This document shows, one piece after another, positions 57,355 to 64,000 of a stretch of DNA of 64,000 nucleotides (its first letter is position 1; each line of letters starts with the position of its first letter). The notes under the pieces were generated by a model that saw only the letters and a list, made by a program, of their open reading frames with translations, was not told the origin of the DNA and ran no database searches. The stretch spans positions 1-64,000 of the forward strand of contig JACCER010000012.1 of NCBI GenBank assembly GCA_013416445.1, read 5' to 3'. Source of the stretch: Alcaligenaceae bacterium. GTDB lineage: Bacteria; Pseudomonadota; Gammaproteobacteria; Burkholderiales; Burkholderiaceae_B. Position numbers and translations under genes: made by a program.

Positions 57355-57392
57355 GTTGGCCGGATCAGCGCCAAGCGTGTAATCTGACAAAC
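57355..57392 (+). repeat. REP-like palindrome, diverged copy
   Basis: GTTGGCCGGATCAGCGCC then AAGCGTGTAATCTGACAAAC. The head is GTTG rather than GTAG. Its left flank GCCGAAGATC matches the copy at 27096. It lies between the 5' ends of the divergent DUF482 and G3E genes. Confidence 0.65.
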
Positions 57393-57436
57393 AAGACTAA
57401 TCAAGCAAGTGCCAGACATGTGGCAGAGGGCGTTTC

Positions 57437-58516
57437 ATGAGCAACAAGATCCCCGTCACCGTGGTGTCTGGCTTTTTGGGTAGCGGCAAAACCACCCTGC
57501 TGAATCGCTTGCTGTCGGCCCCTGGCGCCAGTGCGGCCGACGCCGCAGCCGCAGCGCGCGTGGTTGTTATTGTCAACGAACTAGGTGCCATAGGCGTAGA
57601 GCATGCCCAGGTCAGGCATGTCAGTGAAGGTGTCGTCATGCTTGATTCTGGTTGCCTATGCTGTACAGTGCGTGGCGAACTGGTCGACGCGTTGCGAGGG
57701 CTTTTCATGGCCGGCTTGCAAAAGAAAATTCCGCCGTTTTCCAGGATAATCATAGAGACCACTGGCATTGCCGATCCGGTGCCAATTATTTATACCCTCA
57801 AATACGAGCCTTTTCTCAGCGACCGTTTTGTCTATGACGGCTGCATTTCTGTCATTGACGCCGCGTATGGGGCAGAGCAATTACGCCGCGACCCCGTTGC
57901 TGTTCAGCAGGCCGTGCTCGGCGATGCGCTGGTCATCAGTAAAACCGATCTCGTGAACAACGGCAGGCTGCTTGCGTTGCAGCATGAATTGACCTCTTTG
58001 AATCCCGAGGCAAGGCAGTATCTTGCGCAAAGCCAGCCTGGTTTGCTGGAACTGCTGGAAGCAGGCTCCTTGCGCGCAGGCATGCCGCATTCATCGGGGC
58101 GGCTAGGCTTGTGGACTGGGCGCGGGGCCCGCCAATTGCCGTTTGCCCACGGCAATATACAGGCGTTGACCATGACCTGGAATATGCCTGTGCCCAGGGC
58201 CGGGTTTATCAAGGTCGTTGATCTGCTACACACAGATGCCGAACTCGAACTGCTGCGTATTAAAGGCGTGTTGTGGTTTCTTGGCCAGGACCAGGCCAGC
58301 GCCATTCATGGCGTGCACCGCGAACTGTATCCTATTGAACTGATCGAGCCTGCGGTCCACGATGTTCGCCATATGCAGGCCGTCGAAGGCAGTCAGGTTT
58401 CAGTGCTGGTGCTGATTTTCAGGGGAACGGCAGGCGAGCGGATTCAACAGGAAATTGCTAAATTTATACCTGACGGCCTGTCGCTAGTGTCGTCTGGCGG
58501 CAACTTTGTTCAGTGA
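57437..58516 (+). CDS. G3E-family GTPase (CobW/COG0523)
   Basis: A metal-homeostasis/cofactor GTPase. 359 residues. Walker A GFLGSGKTTLL (12-22), the CxCC motif GCLCC (Cys73, 75, 76) that binds zinc in this family, and switch/specificity motifs IIETTGIADP and SKTDL. An Ala-rich insertion (about 28-40) is present after Walker A. The C-terminal domain ends in FRGTAGERIQQEI. No Zur-like box is seen upstream. A role in zinc or cobalt delivery cannot be decided. Confidence 0.88.
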   Translation: MSNKIPVTVVSGFLGSGKTTLLNRLLSAPGASAADAAAAARVVVIVNELGAIGVEHAQVRHVSEGVVMLDSGCLCCTVRGELVDALRGLFMAGLQKKIPPFSRIIIETTGIADPVPIIYTLKYEPFLSDRFVYDGCISVIDAAYGAEQLRRDPVAVQQAVLGDALVISKTDLVNNGRLLALQHELTSLNPEARQYLAQSQPGLLELLEAGSLRAGMPHSSGRLGLWTGRGARQLPFAHGNIQALTMTWNMPVPRAGFIKVVDLLHTDAELELLRIKGVLWFLGQDQASAIHGVHRELYPIELIEPAVHDVRHMQAVEGSQVSVLVLIFRGTAGERIQQEIAKFIPDGLSLVSSGGNFVQ

Positions 58517-59087
58517 AGTGTTGCATTAGCTGCCTGCCAGTGGTGTAATGACACCATTACTGCCACAGGTTGGGCGCTTTGCCAATAAACATTGCTGCCT
58601 TGTTGTGTTTGCCGCAGTTGTTGATTCAACAACAGGCAACCCACGATCACCTGCTGGCTATGGTCCGTAATGATCCCATCTTCCGGCCAACGCAATATAA
58701 ATTGAATAATTGTTAAGCAGGCGCCTGAATTCACGCCAGGTAGTCGTCCGTCTATCGGCGAATCTCGGTCAGTGTATTGCAAGCGCTCGAACCATAATAT
58801 TTCACAGTAGCCAGTCGCCGCCTATATTTGGCAAGCTTGCGCAGGGCCCTCAAGGCTCAGGCGCAAAAGAGCGGCGTAAACGCTATGCAATGAAATAAGA
58901 ACGATGGCTACTTTTTCGCATATAACCGATAGCTCTGAAACTGGTGCAACCCGCATGGGCTTGGGCGCGCGCGCTGCGGCGTCATGCTGCGCCGCCAGTA
59001 CTAAGGCTGGGGTTATTGTGTTTGCGGTGAAAGTGGCAGCCATGAAAAAAGGCCAATCGCTTTTGGCAATTGACCTTTTTGGAAACC
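58517..59087. other. Gap between G3E gene and tRNA-fMet
   Basis: About 570 bases. TGGTGT-AATG-ACACCA (58541-58556) is a short dyad overlapping a second one, GTAATG-ACAC-CATTAC (58545-58560). A 90-codon minus-strand frame (58510-58782) is possible but has no recognisable similarity and no ribosome site, so I do not call it. The tRNA terminator lies at the right end. Confidence 0.5.
59045..59080 (-). terminator. Intrinsic terminator after tRNA-fMet
   Basis: On the minus strand AAAAAGGTCAATTGC pairs with GCGATTGGCCTTTTTT through a short loop, with small mismatches. It is followed by a T run and begins 8 bp after the tRNA 3' end. Confidence 0.8.
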
Positions 59088-59164
59088 TGGTTGCGGGGAC
59101 AGGATTTGAACCTGTGACCTTCGGGTTATGAGCCCGACGAGCTGCCAGACTGCTCCACCCCGCG
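59088..59164 (-). tRNA. Initiator tRNA-fMet (CAT)
   Basis: The 77-nt gene on the minus strand starts CGCGGGGTGG and ends CCCCGCAACCA, with CCA encoded. The anticodon arm reads CGGGCTCATAACCCG with anticodon CAT, and the T arm is GGTTCAAATCC. The C1-A72 mismatch (C at position 1) and the three G-C pairs in the anticodon stem are the initiator marks. There are no other tRNAs in the window. Confidence 0.97.
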
Positions 59165-59176
59165 TCTGAGTAAAGA

Positions 59177-59205
59177 ATAGTAGCCCACGCTAGGAATTAA
59201 TGCAA
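59177..59205 (-). promoter_or_regulatory. tRNA-fMet promoter
   Basis: On the minus strand: -35 TTGCAT (59200-59205), 17 nt, -10 TACTAT (59177-59182). The start would be near 59170, 6 nt before the tRNA. It overlaps the leader of the divergent scpB gene. Confidence 0.65.
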
Positions 59206-59231
59206 ATGAATAGGCGCATGCCCCGTAATTA

Positions 59232-59942
59232 ATGACAGATACCGAGATCATCCGCGTATTGGAAGCTGCGCTGCTGTGCGCCGACCAGCCCTTGTCTGTG
59301 GCAGAGTTGCGCAAGCTGTTTGCGACGGAAGATTTTTCAAGCGATGACTTGCGCCGTCATCTGGCGGTCTTGCAACTGGATTGGAACGAAAGAGGTCTTG
59401 AACTGGTTAATCTGGCTAGCGGTTGGCGCTTCCAGAGCCGGCCTGAAATGCAGCGTTTCCTGGCGCGCCTGAATCCGGAAAAGCCGCCTAGGTATTCCCG
59501 CGCCGTACTGGAAACACTGGCCATCATTGCCTGGCGTCAGCCGGTTACCCGGGGCGATATCGAAGATATTCGCGGGGTAACAGTGTCTACACAAATAGTC
59601 CGTACCCTCGAGGACAGGGGCTGGATAGAAGTGCTGGGTTACCGTGATGCGCCTGGCCGGCCTGCATTGCTGGGTACTACCCGCCAGTTTCTCGACGACT
59701 TGGGTTTGCGTGCGCTCGATGAGCTGCCCGAACTCGATTCCCAAGATGCGGTGGCCTCTCTGGCTGGCCTGGAGCTCGAGCTCGTACCCGCGGCGCAGGT
59801 GGAATCTGTGCCAACGTCCGAGCCAGAAGCGGGCGCTGAGCATACCGAACAACACATTATTGATACAACTAACAGCCCTGGTGAAGGTGTTGCCTTGCCA
59901 GACGAACAGATACATATGGAGTACCAGAAAGAAAATGACTGA
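59232..59942 (+). CDS. scpB: Chromosome condensation/segregation protein ScpB
   Basis: It bridges SMC and ScpA in chromosome organisation. 236 residues. Two winged-helix domains ([42 protein letters not shown]) and the conserved [21 protein letters not shown]. An acidic tail of about 60 residues follows. The rluB start overlaps its end by 8 bases. Confidence 0.95.
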   Translation: MTDTEIIRVLEAALLCADQPLSVAELRKLFATEDFSSDDLRRHLAVLQLDWNERGLELVNLASGWRFQSRPEMQRFLARLNPEKPPRYSRAVLETLAIIAWRQPVTRGDIEDIRGVTVSTQIVRTLEDRGWIEVLGYRDAPGRPALLGTTRQFLDDLGLRALDELPELDSQDAVASLAGLELELVPAAQVESVPTSEPEAGAEHTEQHIIDTTNSPGEGVALPDEQIHMEYQKEND

Positions 59943-61836
59943 AAGCAATGAGTATGGCTCGCCGGTGGGTGATGCGGTGGTTCTTGCCGCGCCGAATGCC
60001 GATGATGCCTCGGCGACGCCACGAGGCCGTGGCCGCAAGCTGAGAACACCTTTTCGCCGCCGTCGTGGCGACGCGCAACCCGAAGGTCCAGAGAACCGCA
60101 ATGCGGTGGATGCCGGGCAGGTAGTTGATACGGTTGATGCCGCAGAGCAGTCAGTTGTTGCCAAGCCGCCGCGTGCGCCTCGACGCAGCAAGGCGGCTGA
60201 AACAGCAACCGTTCCGGCTGCGGCTACCAAGGCGCGTGCGCCGCGCCGAACCAAACCCGCCGCCACCGAGACGGCGGCAGGCGTTCCGGCGGCTCGCGCG
60301 CCCCGGCGCACCAAGGCAGCACCTGACGCCGGCCAGGATGCTTCGGCAGGCAGTGCTCCCGCGCGAGCAGGGCGCCAGCATGGCCAGGGCAGTAATGCCG
60401 AAAGCGAAAAAGAGGCCGAGCTGGCACTGGCCTATCTGGATGGCGCGGCCAAAATGACCCAGCGCCTGGGTAAGTATTTAAGCAGCGATGTCCTGATGCC
60501 CAAGTTGCATAAGGTGTTGGCTGATGCTGGTGTAGGGTCGCGCCGCGAAATGGAAGAGCTGATCATCGCTGGCCGGGTTTCAGTCAATGGCGAACCTGCC
60601 CATATCGGCCAGCGCGTAGGCGCCAACGATCAGGTACGTGTGAATGGCCGTCCGGTTACGCGCCCCAGTGCTTTGAAGCCGCCGCGCATTATTTTGTACC
60701 ATAAGCCTGCTGGTGAAATTGTCAGTCACGATGATCCTGAAGGTCGCGCCACTGTTTTTGCTCGCTTGCCCAAGATGCGTGTGGGGAAATGGCTGTCGGT
60801 AGGTCGTCTGGATTTGAATACTGAAGGCTTGCTGATACTGACGACTTCCGGCGAGCTTGCCAATCGCCTGACGCATCCGCGTTATGGCGCCGAGCGCGAA
60901 TACGCGGTCAGGGTATTGGGCGAACTTGGCGAAGAGCAGCGTAATAGTTTGCTTAAGGGCATACAGCTGGAAGATGGCATGGCCCAGTTTGGCATGCTCG
61001 AATACCTGGGTGGTGAAGGCAGCAATCGCTGGTATCGCGTCACCTTGAAAGAAGGGCGCAATCGCGAGGTGCGCCGTATGTTCGAGGCGGCGGGTGTTAC
61101 AGTCAGCCGCCTGATCCGTACCCGCTTTGGCGAAGTTGTCTTGCCGCGCAATCTGCGTCGTGGACGCTGGGAAGAGCTTGATGCTTCCATCGTGACTGCG
61201 CTCATGCTGCAGCTGGGTTTGTTGCGTGATGACGACAGTGAAGGGCAGGCGGGTGCAGGCGGGCGCGGCGAGCGTCAGCCGATTTCGCACGACAGCGCTT
61301 TACCTCCTGGATATGGCACGATGGAACGCAATGGCATGAATGGCGCCAAGGTCAGCCGTGGTGGCAAGCTATCGGGCGGGCGGGTGCAGCGAGGCGCCAG
61401 CGCCCAGGCTTATCCGTCTGATCCCTATGGCACCGGGCAGGCGTTCAGCGGCGGCCTGGCGAATGGGCATCCAGGTGGCGGTAATGCCACGGGCGGACGC
61501 GGCAAGCCGGGCAGCAAAAGTGGCGCCAAAGGGGCGGTCGGCAAGGGGGGGGGCAGGAAACCGGCTGGGCCAGCTCGCTCGCCCAAGGCCGAGGCAGGCG
61601 CCGCTGTGGTCGAAACCCGTCGTCGTGGTCCTGGCGCCCGTGCCGGGGCCTCGGCCGGGCCTCGTCAGCATGGCGAAGCCAAGTCCAAAACGGCTGGTGC
61701 TTCCCGATCGGCTGGCGCTGGGAAGTCGGCTGAACGGTCACGGCGGGCGGCGTCGCCGCGTGGCGACGACTGGCAACCGCGCGGTGCATCGGCGCACGAG
61801 TCGCAGTTGGGCAAACTGGGCGGTCGGGGCCGTTAA
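59935..61836 (+). CDS. rluB: 23S rRNA pseudouridine synthase RluB with low-complexity extensions
   Basis: It forms pseudouridine 2605 of 23S rRNA. The total length is 633 residues, about twice the catalytic core. Residues 1-165 are an Ala/Pro/Arg-rich extension. The S4 domain ([21 protein letters not shown]) starts near 189. The catalytic [14 protein letters not shown] is near 290. From about 440 to the end is a Gly/Lys/Arg/Ala-rich tail ([16 protein letters not shown]). Start MTESNEYG (59935) overlaps scpB. The longer frame from 59644 is a shadow of scpB. Confidence 0.93.
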   Translation: MTESNEYGSPVGDAVVLAAPNADDASATPRGRGRKLRTPFRRRRGDAQPEGPENRNAVDAGQVVDTVDAAEQSVVAKPPRAPRRSKAAETATVPAAATKARAPRRTKPAATETAAGVPAARAPRRTKAAPDAGQDASAGSAPARAGRQHGQGSNAESEKEAELALAYLDGAAKMTQRLGKYLSSDVLMPKLHKVLADAGVGSRREMEELIIAGRVSVNGEPAHIGQRVGANDQVRVNGRPVTRPSALKPPRIILYHKPAGEIVSHDDPEGRATVFARLPKMRVGKWLSVGRLDLNTEGLLILTTSGELANRLTHPRYGAEREYAVRVLGELGEEQRNSLLKGIQLEDGMAQFGMLEYLGGEGSNRWYRVTLKEGRNREVRRMFEAAGVTVSRLIRTRFGEVVLPRNLRRGRWEELDASIVTALMLQLGLLRDDDSEGQAGAGGRGERQPISHDSALPPGYGTMERNGMNGAKVSRGGKLSGGRVQRGASAQAYPSDPYGTGQAFSGGLANGHPGGGNATGGRGKPGSKSGAKGAVGKGGGRKPAGPARSPKAEAGAAVVETRRRGPGARAGASAGPRQHGEAKSKTAGASRSAGAGKSAERSRRAASPRGDDWQPRGASAHESQLGKLGGRGR

Positions 61837-61865
61837 GCCGAAAGGCACATGCTTAACGTCGTCTG

Positions 61866-61903
61866 TTTGTCGGATTACGCGCCTGTGGCGCTAATTCGAC
61901 CCA
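61866..61903 (-). repeat. REP-like palindrome, reverse orientation
   Basis: TTTGTCGGATTACGCGCC then TGTGGCGCTAATTCGACCCAC. On the minus strand it reads GTGGGTCGAATTAGCGCC, the only copy in reverse orientation. It is 29 bp after rluB. Confidence 0.75.
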
Positions 61904-62039
61904 CGGTCTTCGACTGTTCAGGCGCAGTCGGCTTGTTGCTTTCTGGCTCCCAATTACTCACCCCTGGTGTCCCGCTCAGGTGTCATGTGTGGCTTTTTTA
62001 ATGTAAGTTGCGGTGATTGCAGGAAATTTTCTGATTTTC

Positions 62040-62048
62040 TGTTAGAAT
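62040..62048 (+). promoter_or_regulatory. rimP-nusA promoter, extended -10
   Basis: TGTTAGAAT has the extended -10 form TGn-TAGAAT, with -10 at 62043-62048. No good -35 is seen at 17 nt; TTGCAG (62017-62022) is 20 nt away. Transcription would start near 62055, leaving a leader of about 260 nt before rimP. Confidence 0.5.
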
Positions 62049-62111
62049 GTAGGGCTTTACAGCTATATTGTTTTTGTCGGTGTGGGCGCAAGGTATGCGC
62101 AAGCAGTTAAT

Positions 62112-62177
62112 TAGGTGCCCGCAAGTAGCCAGGTAGATGCCCGCAAGTAGCGGGGTAGATGCCCGCAAGCAGTCAGG
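62112..62177 (+). repeat. Three 22-bp tandem repeats in the rimP leader
   Basis: Units start at 62112, 62134 and 62156 with the form TAGATGCCCGCAAGTAGCNGGG (variants in the last bases). A diverged fourth unit may precede them (62091-62111). They sit inside the predicted leader transcript upstream of the terminator hairpin. Confidence 0.75.
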
Positions 62178-62277
62178 CAGATGTCGGGCGTTTGGCAATG
62201 TAGCAGCACATTTTCGAGTGCGTTCATGGTTGGTTCCGGCATAAGTGGCCTGGATACGGCTAGTGACGTGATAACAG

Positions 62278-62306
62278 TGGGCTGGTGCATACAGCCCATT
62301 TTTTTT
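62278..62306 (+). terminator. Leader terminator/attenuator before rimP
   Basis: TGGGCTG and CAGCCCA form a perfect 7-bp stem around GTGCATA, followed at once by eight T. It ends only 7 bp before the rimP ATG, inside the transcript, so it should work as an attenuator of rimP-nusA rather than as the end of another gene. Confidence 0.8.
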
Positions 62307-62313
62307 GGATTTT

Positions 62314-62799
62314 ATGGCAGACATATTCGCTTTAACACAAGAGGCTTTGGCCGGTATGGATATCGAGCTCGTCGACGTGGAGCGTGCTCCGCTGGGGCTT
62401 TTGCGCGTAACTATCGACCGCCCCGAAGGTGTTCGAATCGAAGACTGTGAACAGGTTTCAAAGCAGCTGTCCAGGGTGTTTGAAGTGGAAAACATCGATT
62501 ACAAGCGCCTTGAAGTCGGTTCGCCTGGCATTGATCGTCCTTTAAAGCGGGTTGCGGATTTCATCCGGTTCGCCAACGAACGCATCGAAATCAGGTTGCG
62601 CGAGGCTGTCGATAATCGCAAGGTCTATGCTGGCCTATTGCGTGTTGCCGACGAGCCCGCTGATACGTCCGCTGCTCCTGTGTTTGGACTCGAATTCGAG
62701 TCCAAGCCTGGTGAAGTCCAGGTTTTAAACTTTACCTTCGACGACATTGACCGAGCCAAGCTGGATCCCATTATTGATTTCAAGGGTAAAAAGCGATGA
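62314..62799 (+). CDS. rimP: Ribosome maturation factor RimP
   Basis: It is needed for 30S subunit maturation. 161 residues. Start [21 protein letters not shown] (62314) is chosen over the in-frame ATG at 62305, which overlaps the T tract of the attenuator. The C-terminal domain holds [17 protein letters not shown]. nusA starts inside its stop codon (ATGA). Confidence 0.95.
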   Translation: MADIFALTQEALAGMDIELVDVERAPLGLLRVTIDRPEGVRIEDCEQVSKQLSRVFEVENIDYKRLEVGSPGIDRPLKRVADFIRFANERIEIRLREAVDNRKVYAGLLRVADEPADTSAAPVFGLEFESKPGEVQVLNFTFDDIDRAKLDPIIDFKGKKR

Positions 62800-64000
62800 G
62801 TCGCGAAATTCTTTTACTGGTCGACGCCTTAGCGCGTGAGAAAAACGTAGAGCGCGAAGTCGTCTTCGAAGCACTGGAAAGCGCCTTGGCGTCTGCCATG
62901 AAAAAGCGTTTCAAGGAAGATGCCGATATCCGCGTGTCCATCGATCGCAGCAGCGGCGAGCACGAAGGCTTTCGGCGCTGGCTGGTCGTGCCTGACGATG
63001 CCGGCCTGCAAGAGCCCGATCAGCAAGAGCTCTATTCCGAGGCTCAGGAAATCGTCGATGGAATAGAAGTTGGCGACTACATAGAAGATGCGCTCGAACC
63101 CATCGAGTTCGGCCGTATTGGTGCGCAGGCAGCCAAGCAAGCCATCTTGCAAAAAATCCGCGACGCCGAGCGCGAACAAGTGCTTAACGATTTCCTCGAT
63201 CGCGGTGAAAACATCATATCGGGCACAGTCAAGCGCATGGATAAGGGCGACGCCATTATCGAAACCGGCAAAATTGAAGCCCGCCTGCCACGCACTGAAA
63301 TGATCCCCAAAGAAAACATCCGGGTGGGCGACCGCGTACGCTCCTGGGTGCTCAAGGTCGATCATACTGCGCGTGGGCAGCAGGTAATCCTGTCGCGCAC
63401 AGCGCCAGAATTCATACGCCAGCTGTTTGAAAACGAAGTGCCCGAAATCGAACAAGGCCTGCTTGAAATCAAGGCGGCCGCCCGCGACCCAGGCGTACGC
63501 GCCAAGATCGCTGTCGTGGCCTACGACAAACGCATCGATCCCATCGGTACATGCGTAGGCATGCGCGGTTCGCGTGTTACCGCCGTTCGCAACGAGCTAG
63601 GCGGAGAACAGGTCGATATCGTGCTCTGGGCGGATGATCCGGCCGAATTCGTCATCGGGGCGCTTGCCCCGGCTCATGTCGAGTCCATCGTCGTTGACGA
63701 AGACAAGCACGCCATGGATGTCGTGGTCGACGCCGAAAATCTGCCCAAGGCAATTGGCGCGCGTGGCCAAAACGTCCGTCTGGCGTCCGAACTCACCGGC
63801 TGGCAAATCAACATCATGACGCCGGAAGAAAACCAGAATCGCCAGGAAGAAGAACGCGCAATCTTACGCGCCGCTTTTACCAGCAAACTGGATGTCGATG
63901 AAGAAGTCGCCGATATTCTTATCGATGAAGGCTTTACAGGCCTTGAAGAAGTCGCTTATGTGCCTTTGCAGGAATTGCTCGAAATCGAAGCCTTCGACGA
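62796..64000 (+). CDS. nusA: Transcription termination/antitermination factor NusA (partial)
   Basis: The 5' part of nusA, about 401 codons. It is open to the window edge, so the C-terminus is missing. The start [21 protein letters not shown] overlaps the rimP stop (ATGA), with AAGGG upstream. The N-terminal domain, S1 domain ([20 protein letters not shown]) and KH domains (DPVGTC-like [32 protein letters not shown]) are visible. The start of the acidic repeat region is at the right edge. Confidence 0.95.
   Translation, partial: MSREILLLVDALAREKNVEREVVFEALESALASAMKKRFKEDADIRVSIDRSSGEHEGFRRWLVVPDDAGLQEPDQQELYSEAQEIVDGIEVGDYIEDALEPIEFGRIGAQAAKQAILQKIRDAEREQVLNDFLDRGENIISGTVKRMDKGDAIIETGKIEARLPRTEMIPKENIRVGDRVRSWVLKVDHTARGQQVILSRTAPEFIRQLFENEVPEIEQGLLEIKAAARDPGVRAKIAVVAYDKRIDPIGTCVGMRGSRVTAVRNELGGEQVDIVLWADDPAEFVIGALAPAHVESIVVDEDKHAMDVVVDAENLPKAIGARGQNVRLASELTGWQINIMTPEENQNRQEEERAILRAAFTSKLDVDEEVADILIDEGFTGLEEVAYVPLQELLEIEAFD

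Noticed and set aside
58510-58782. 90-codon minus-strand frame after the G3E gene
   Set aside because: It overlaps the G3E gene end, has no ribosome site and no recognisable motif. It could be real but cannot be supported.
58822-59043. 73-codon minus-strand frame between the G3E gene and tRNA
   Set aside because: Low-complexity Ala-rich product with no similarity, lying next to the tRNA terminator.
58904-59131. 75-codon plus-strand frame ending LVAGTGFEPVTFGL
   Set aside because: It runs across the tRNA-fMet and its terminator on the opposite strand. This ending is a known artefact of translating tRNA genes.
59644-59934. Longer RluB start
   Set aside because: The upstream part is a shadow of scpB in another frame. 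MTESNEYG at 59935 overlaps scpB by 8 bases, as expected for coupled genes.
62181-62450. 89-codon frame in the rimP leader
   Set aside because: It crosses the attenuator and overlaps rimP in another frame, with no similarity to known proteins.

Overview
The window looks like a chromosomal segment of a betaproteobacterium in Burkholderiales, most likely Alcaligenaceae (Bordetella/Pusillimonas/Advenella relatives). This is inferred from gene content: an EF-P with Arg32 next to EarP, a DUF2863 protein, a PrpD-type methylcitrate cluster beside the TCA genes, Bug/TctC-type binding receptors, PHA genes with PhaR, and an FtrABCD iron system. Nearly every gene is a recognisable housekeeping or metabolic gene. 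I see no phage, insertion sequence, CRISPR array or rRNA. One tRNA is present, the initiator tRNA-fMet.

Layout. 1-473 is non-coding and holds a perfect 31-bp inverted repeat and seven 19-bp tandem repeats. 474-4083 holds a DUF1178 protein, then efp, earP and a DUF2863 gene on the minus strand. 4237-28308 is a dense central-carbon block: acnB, a GNAT protein, a small membrane protein, prpD, prpC, prpB and mdh on the minus strand; gntR, sdhC-D-A-B-E and gltA on the plus strand; maeB on the minus strand; then odhA, odhB, lpd and zapE on the plus strand. 28368-34936 holds trpS (with an extra C-terminal domain), a small unknown gene, tex and dinG. 35027-45228 is a seven-gene minus-strand operon: a TetR regulator, carboxylase beta subunit, acyl-CoA dehydrogenase, biotin carboxylase/BCCP subunit, AtuA-like protein, acyl-CoA ligase and a Bug receptor. 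45397-48029 holds bamD, divergent from rluD and pgeF. 48133-51302 holds phaC, phaB and phaR, with no thiolase. 51496-54684 is the Fur-box-led ftrABCD iron operon. 55041-58516 holds an orphan Bug receptor, a COG3146-like acyltransferase and a G3E GTPase. 59088-64000 holds tRNA-fMet, scpB, rluB, rimP and the start of nusA, which runs off the window.

How the genes work together. The central block supplies most of the oxidative TCA cycle (citrate synthase, aconitase B, 2-oxoglutarate dehydrogenase, succinate dehydrogenase, malate dehydrogenase), the malic enzyme exit, and the 2-methylcitrate route for propionyl-CoA (PrpC, PrpD, AcnB, PrpB). A 20-bp sequence, TCTTATATCTTATATAAGAC, occurs in identical form before acnB and between mdh and gntR. 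In both places it sits exactly 3 nt upstream of a -35 element with a 17-nt spacer. The GntR/HutC-type regulator encoded between mdh and sdhC is the obvious candidate to bind it.

Two other patterns stand out. Nine copies of a GTAG-led REP-like palindrome lie between genes, usually just downstream of a 3' end. The rimP-nusA leader carries 22-bp tandem repeats followed by a clean intrinsic terminator only 7 bp before the rimP start, as expected for attenuation of the operon. I did not find a convincing wholly new biological system. The best leads are the conserved GntR operator geometry, the TrpRS fusion, the AtuA/carboxylase operon and the repeat families.
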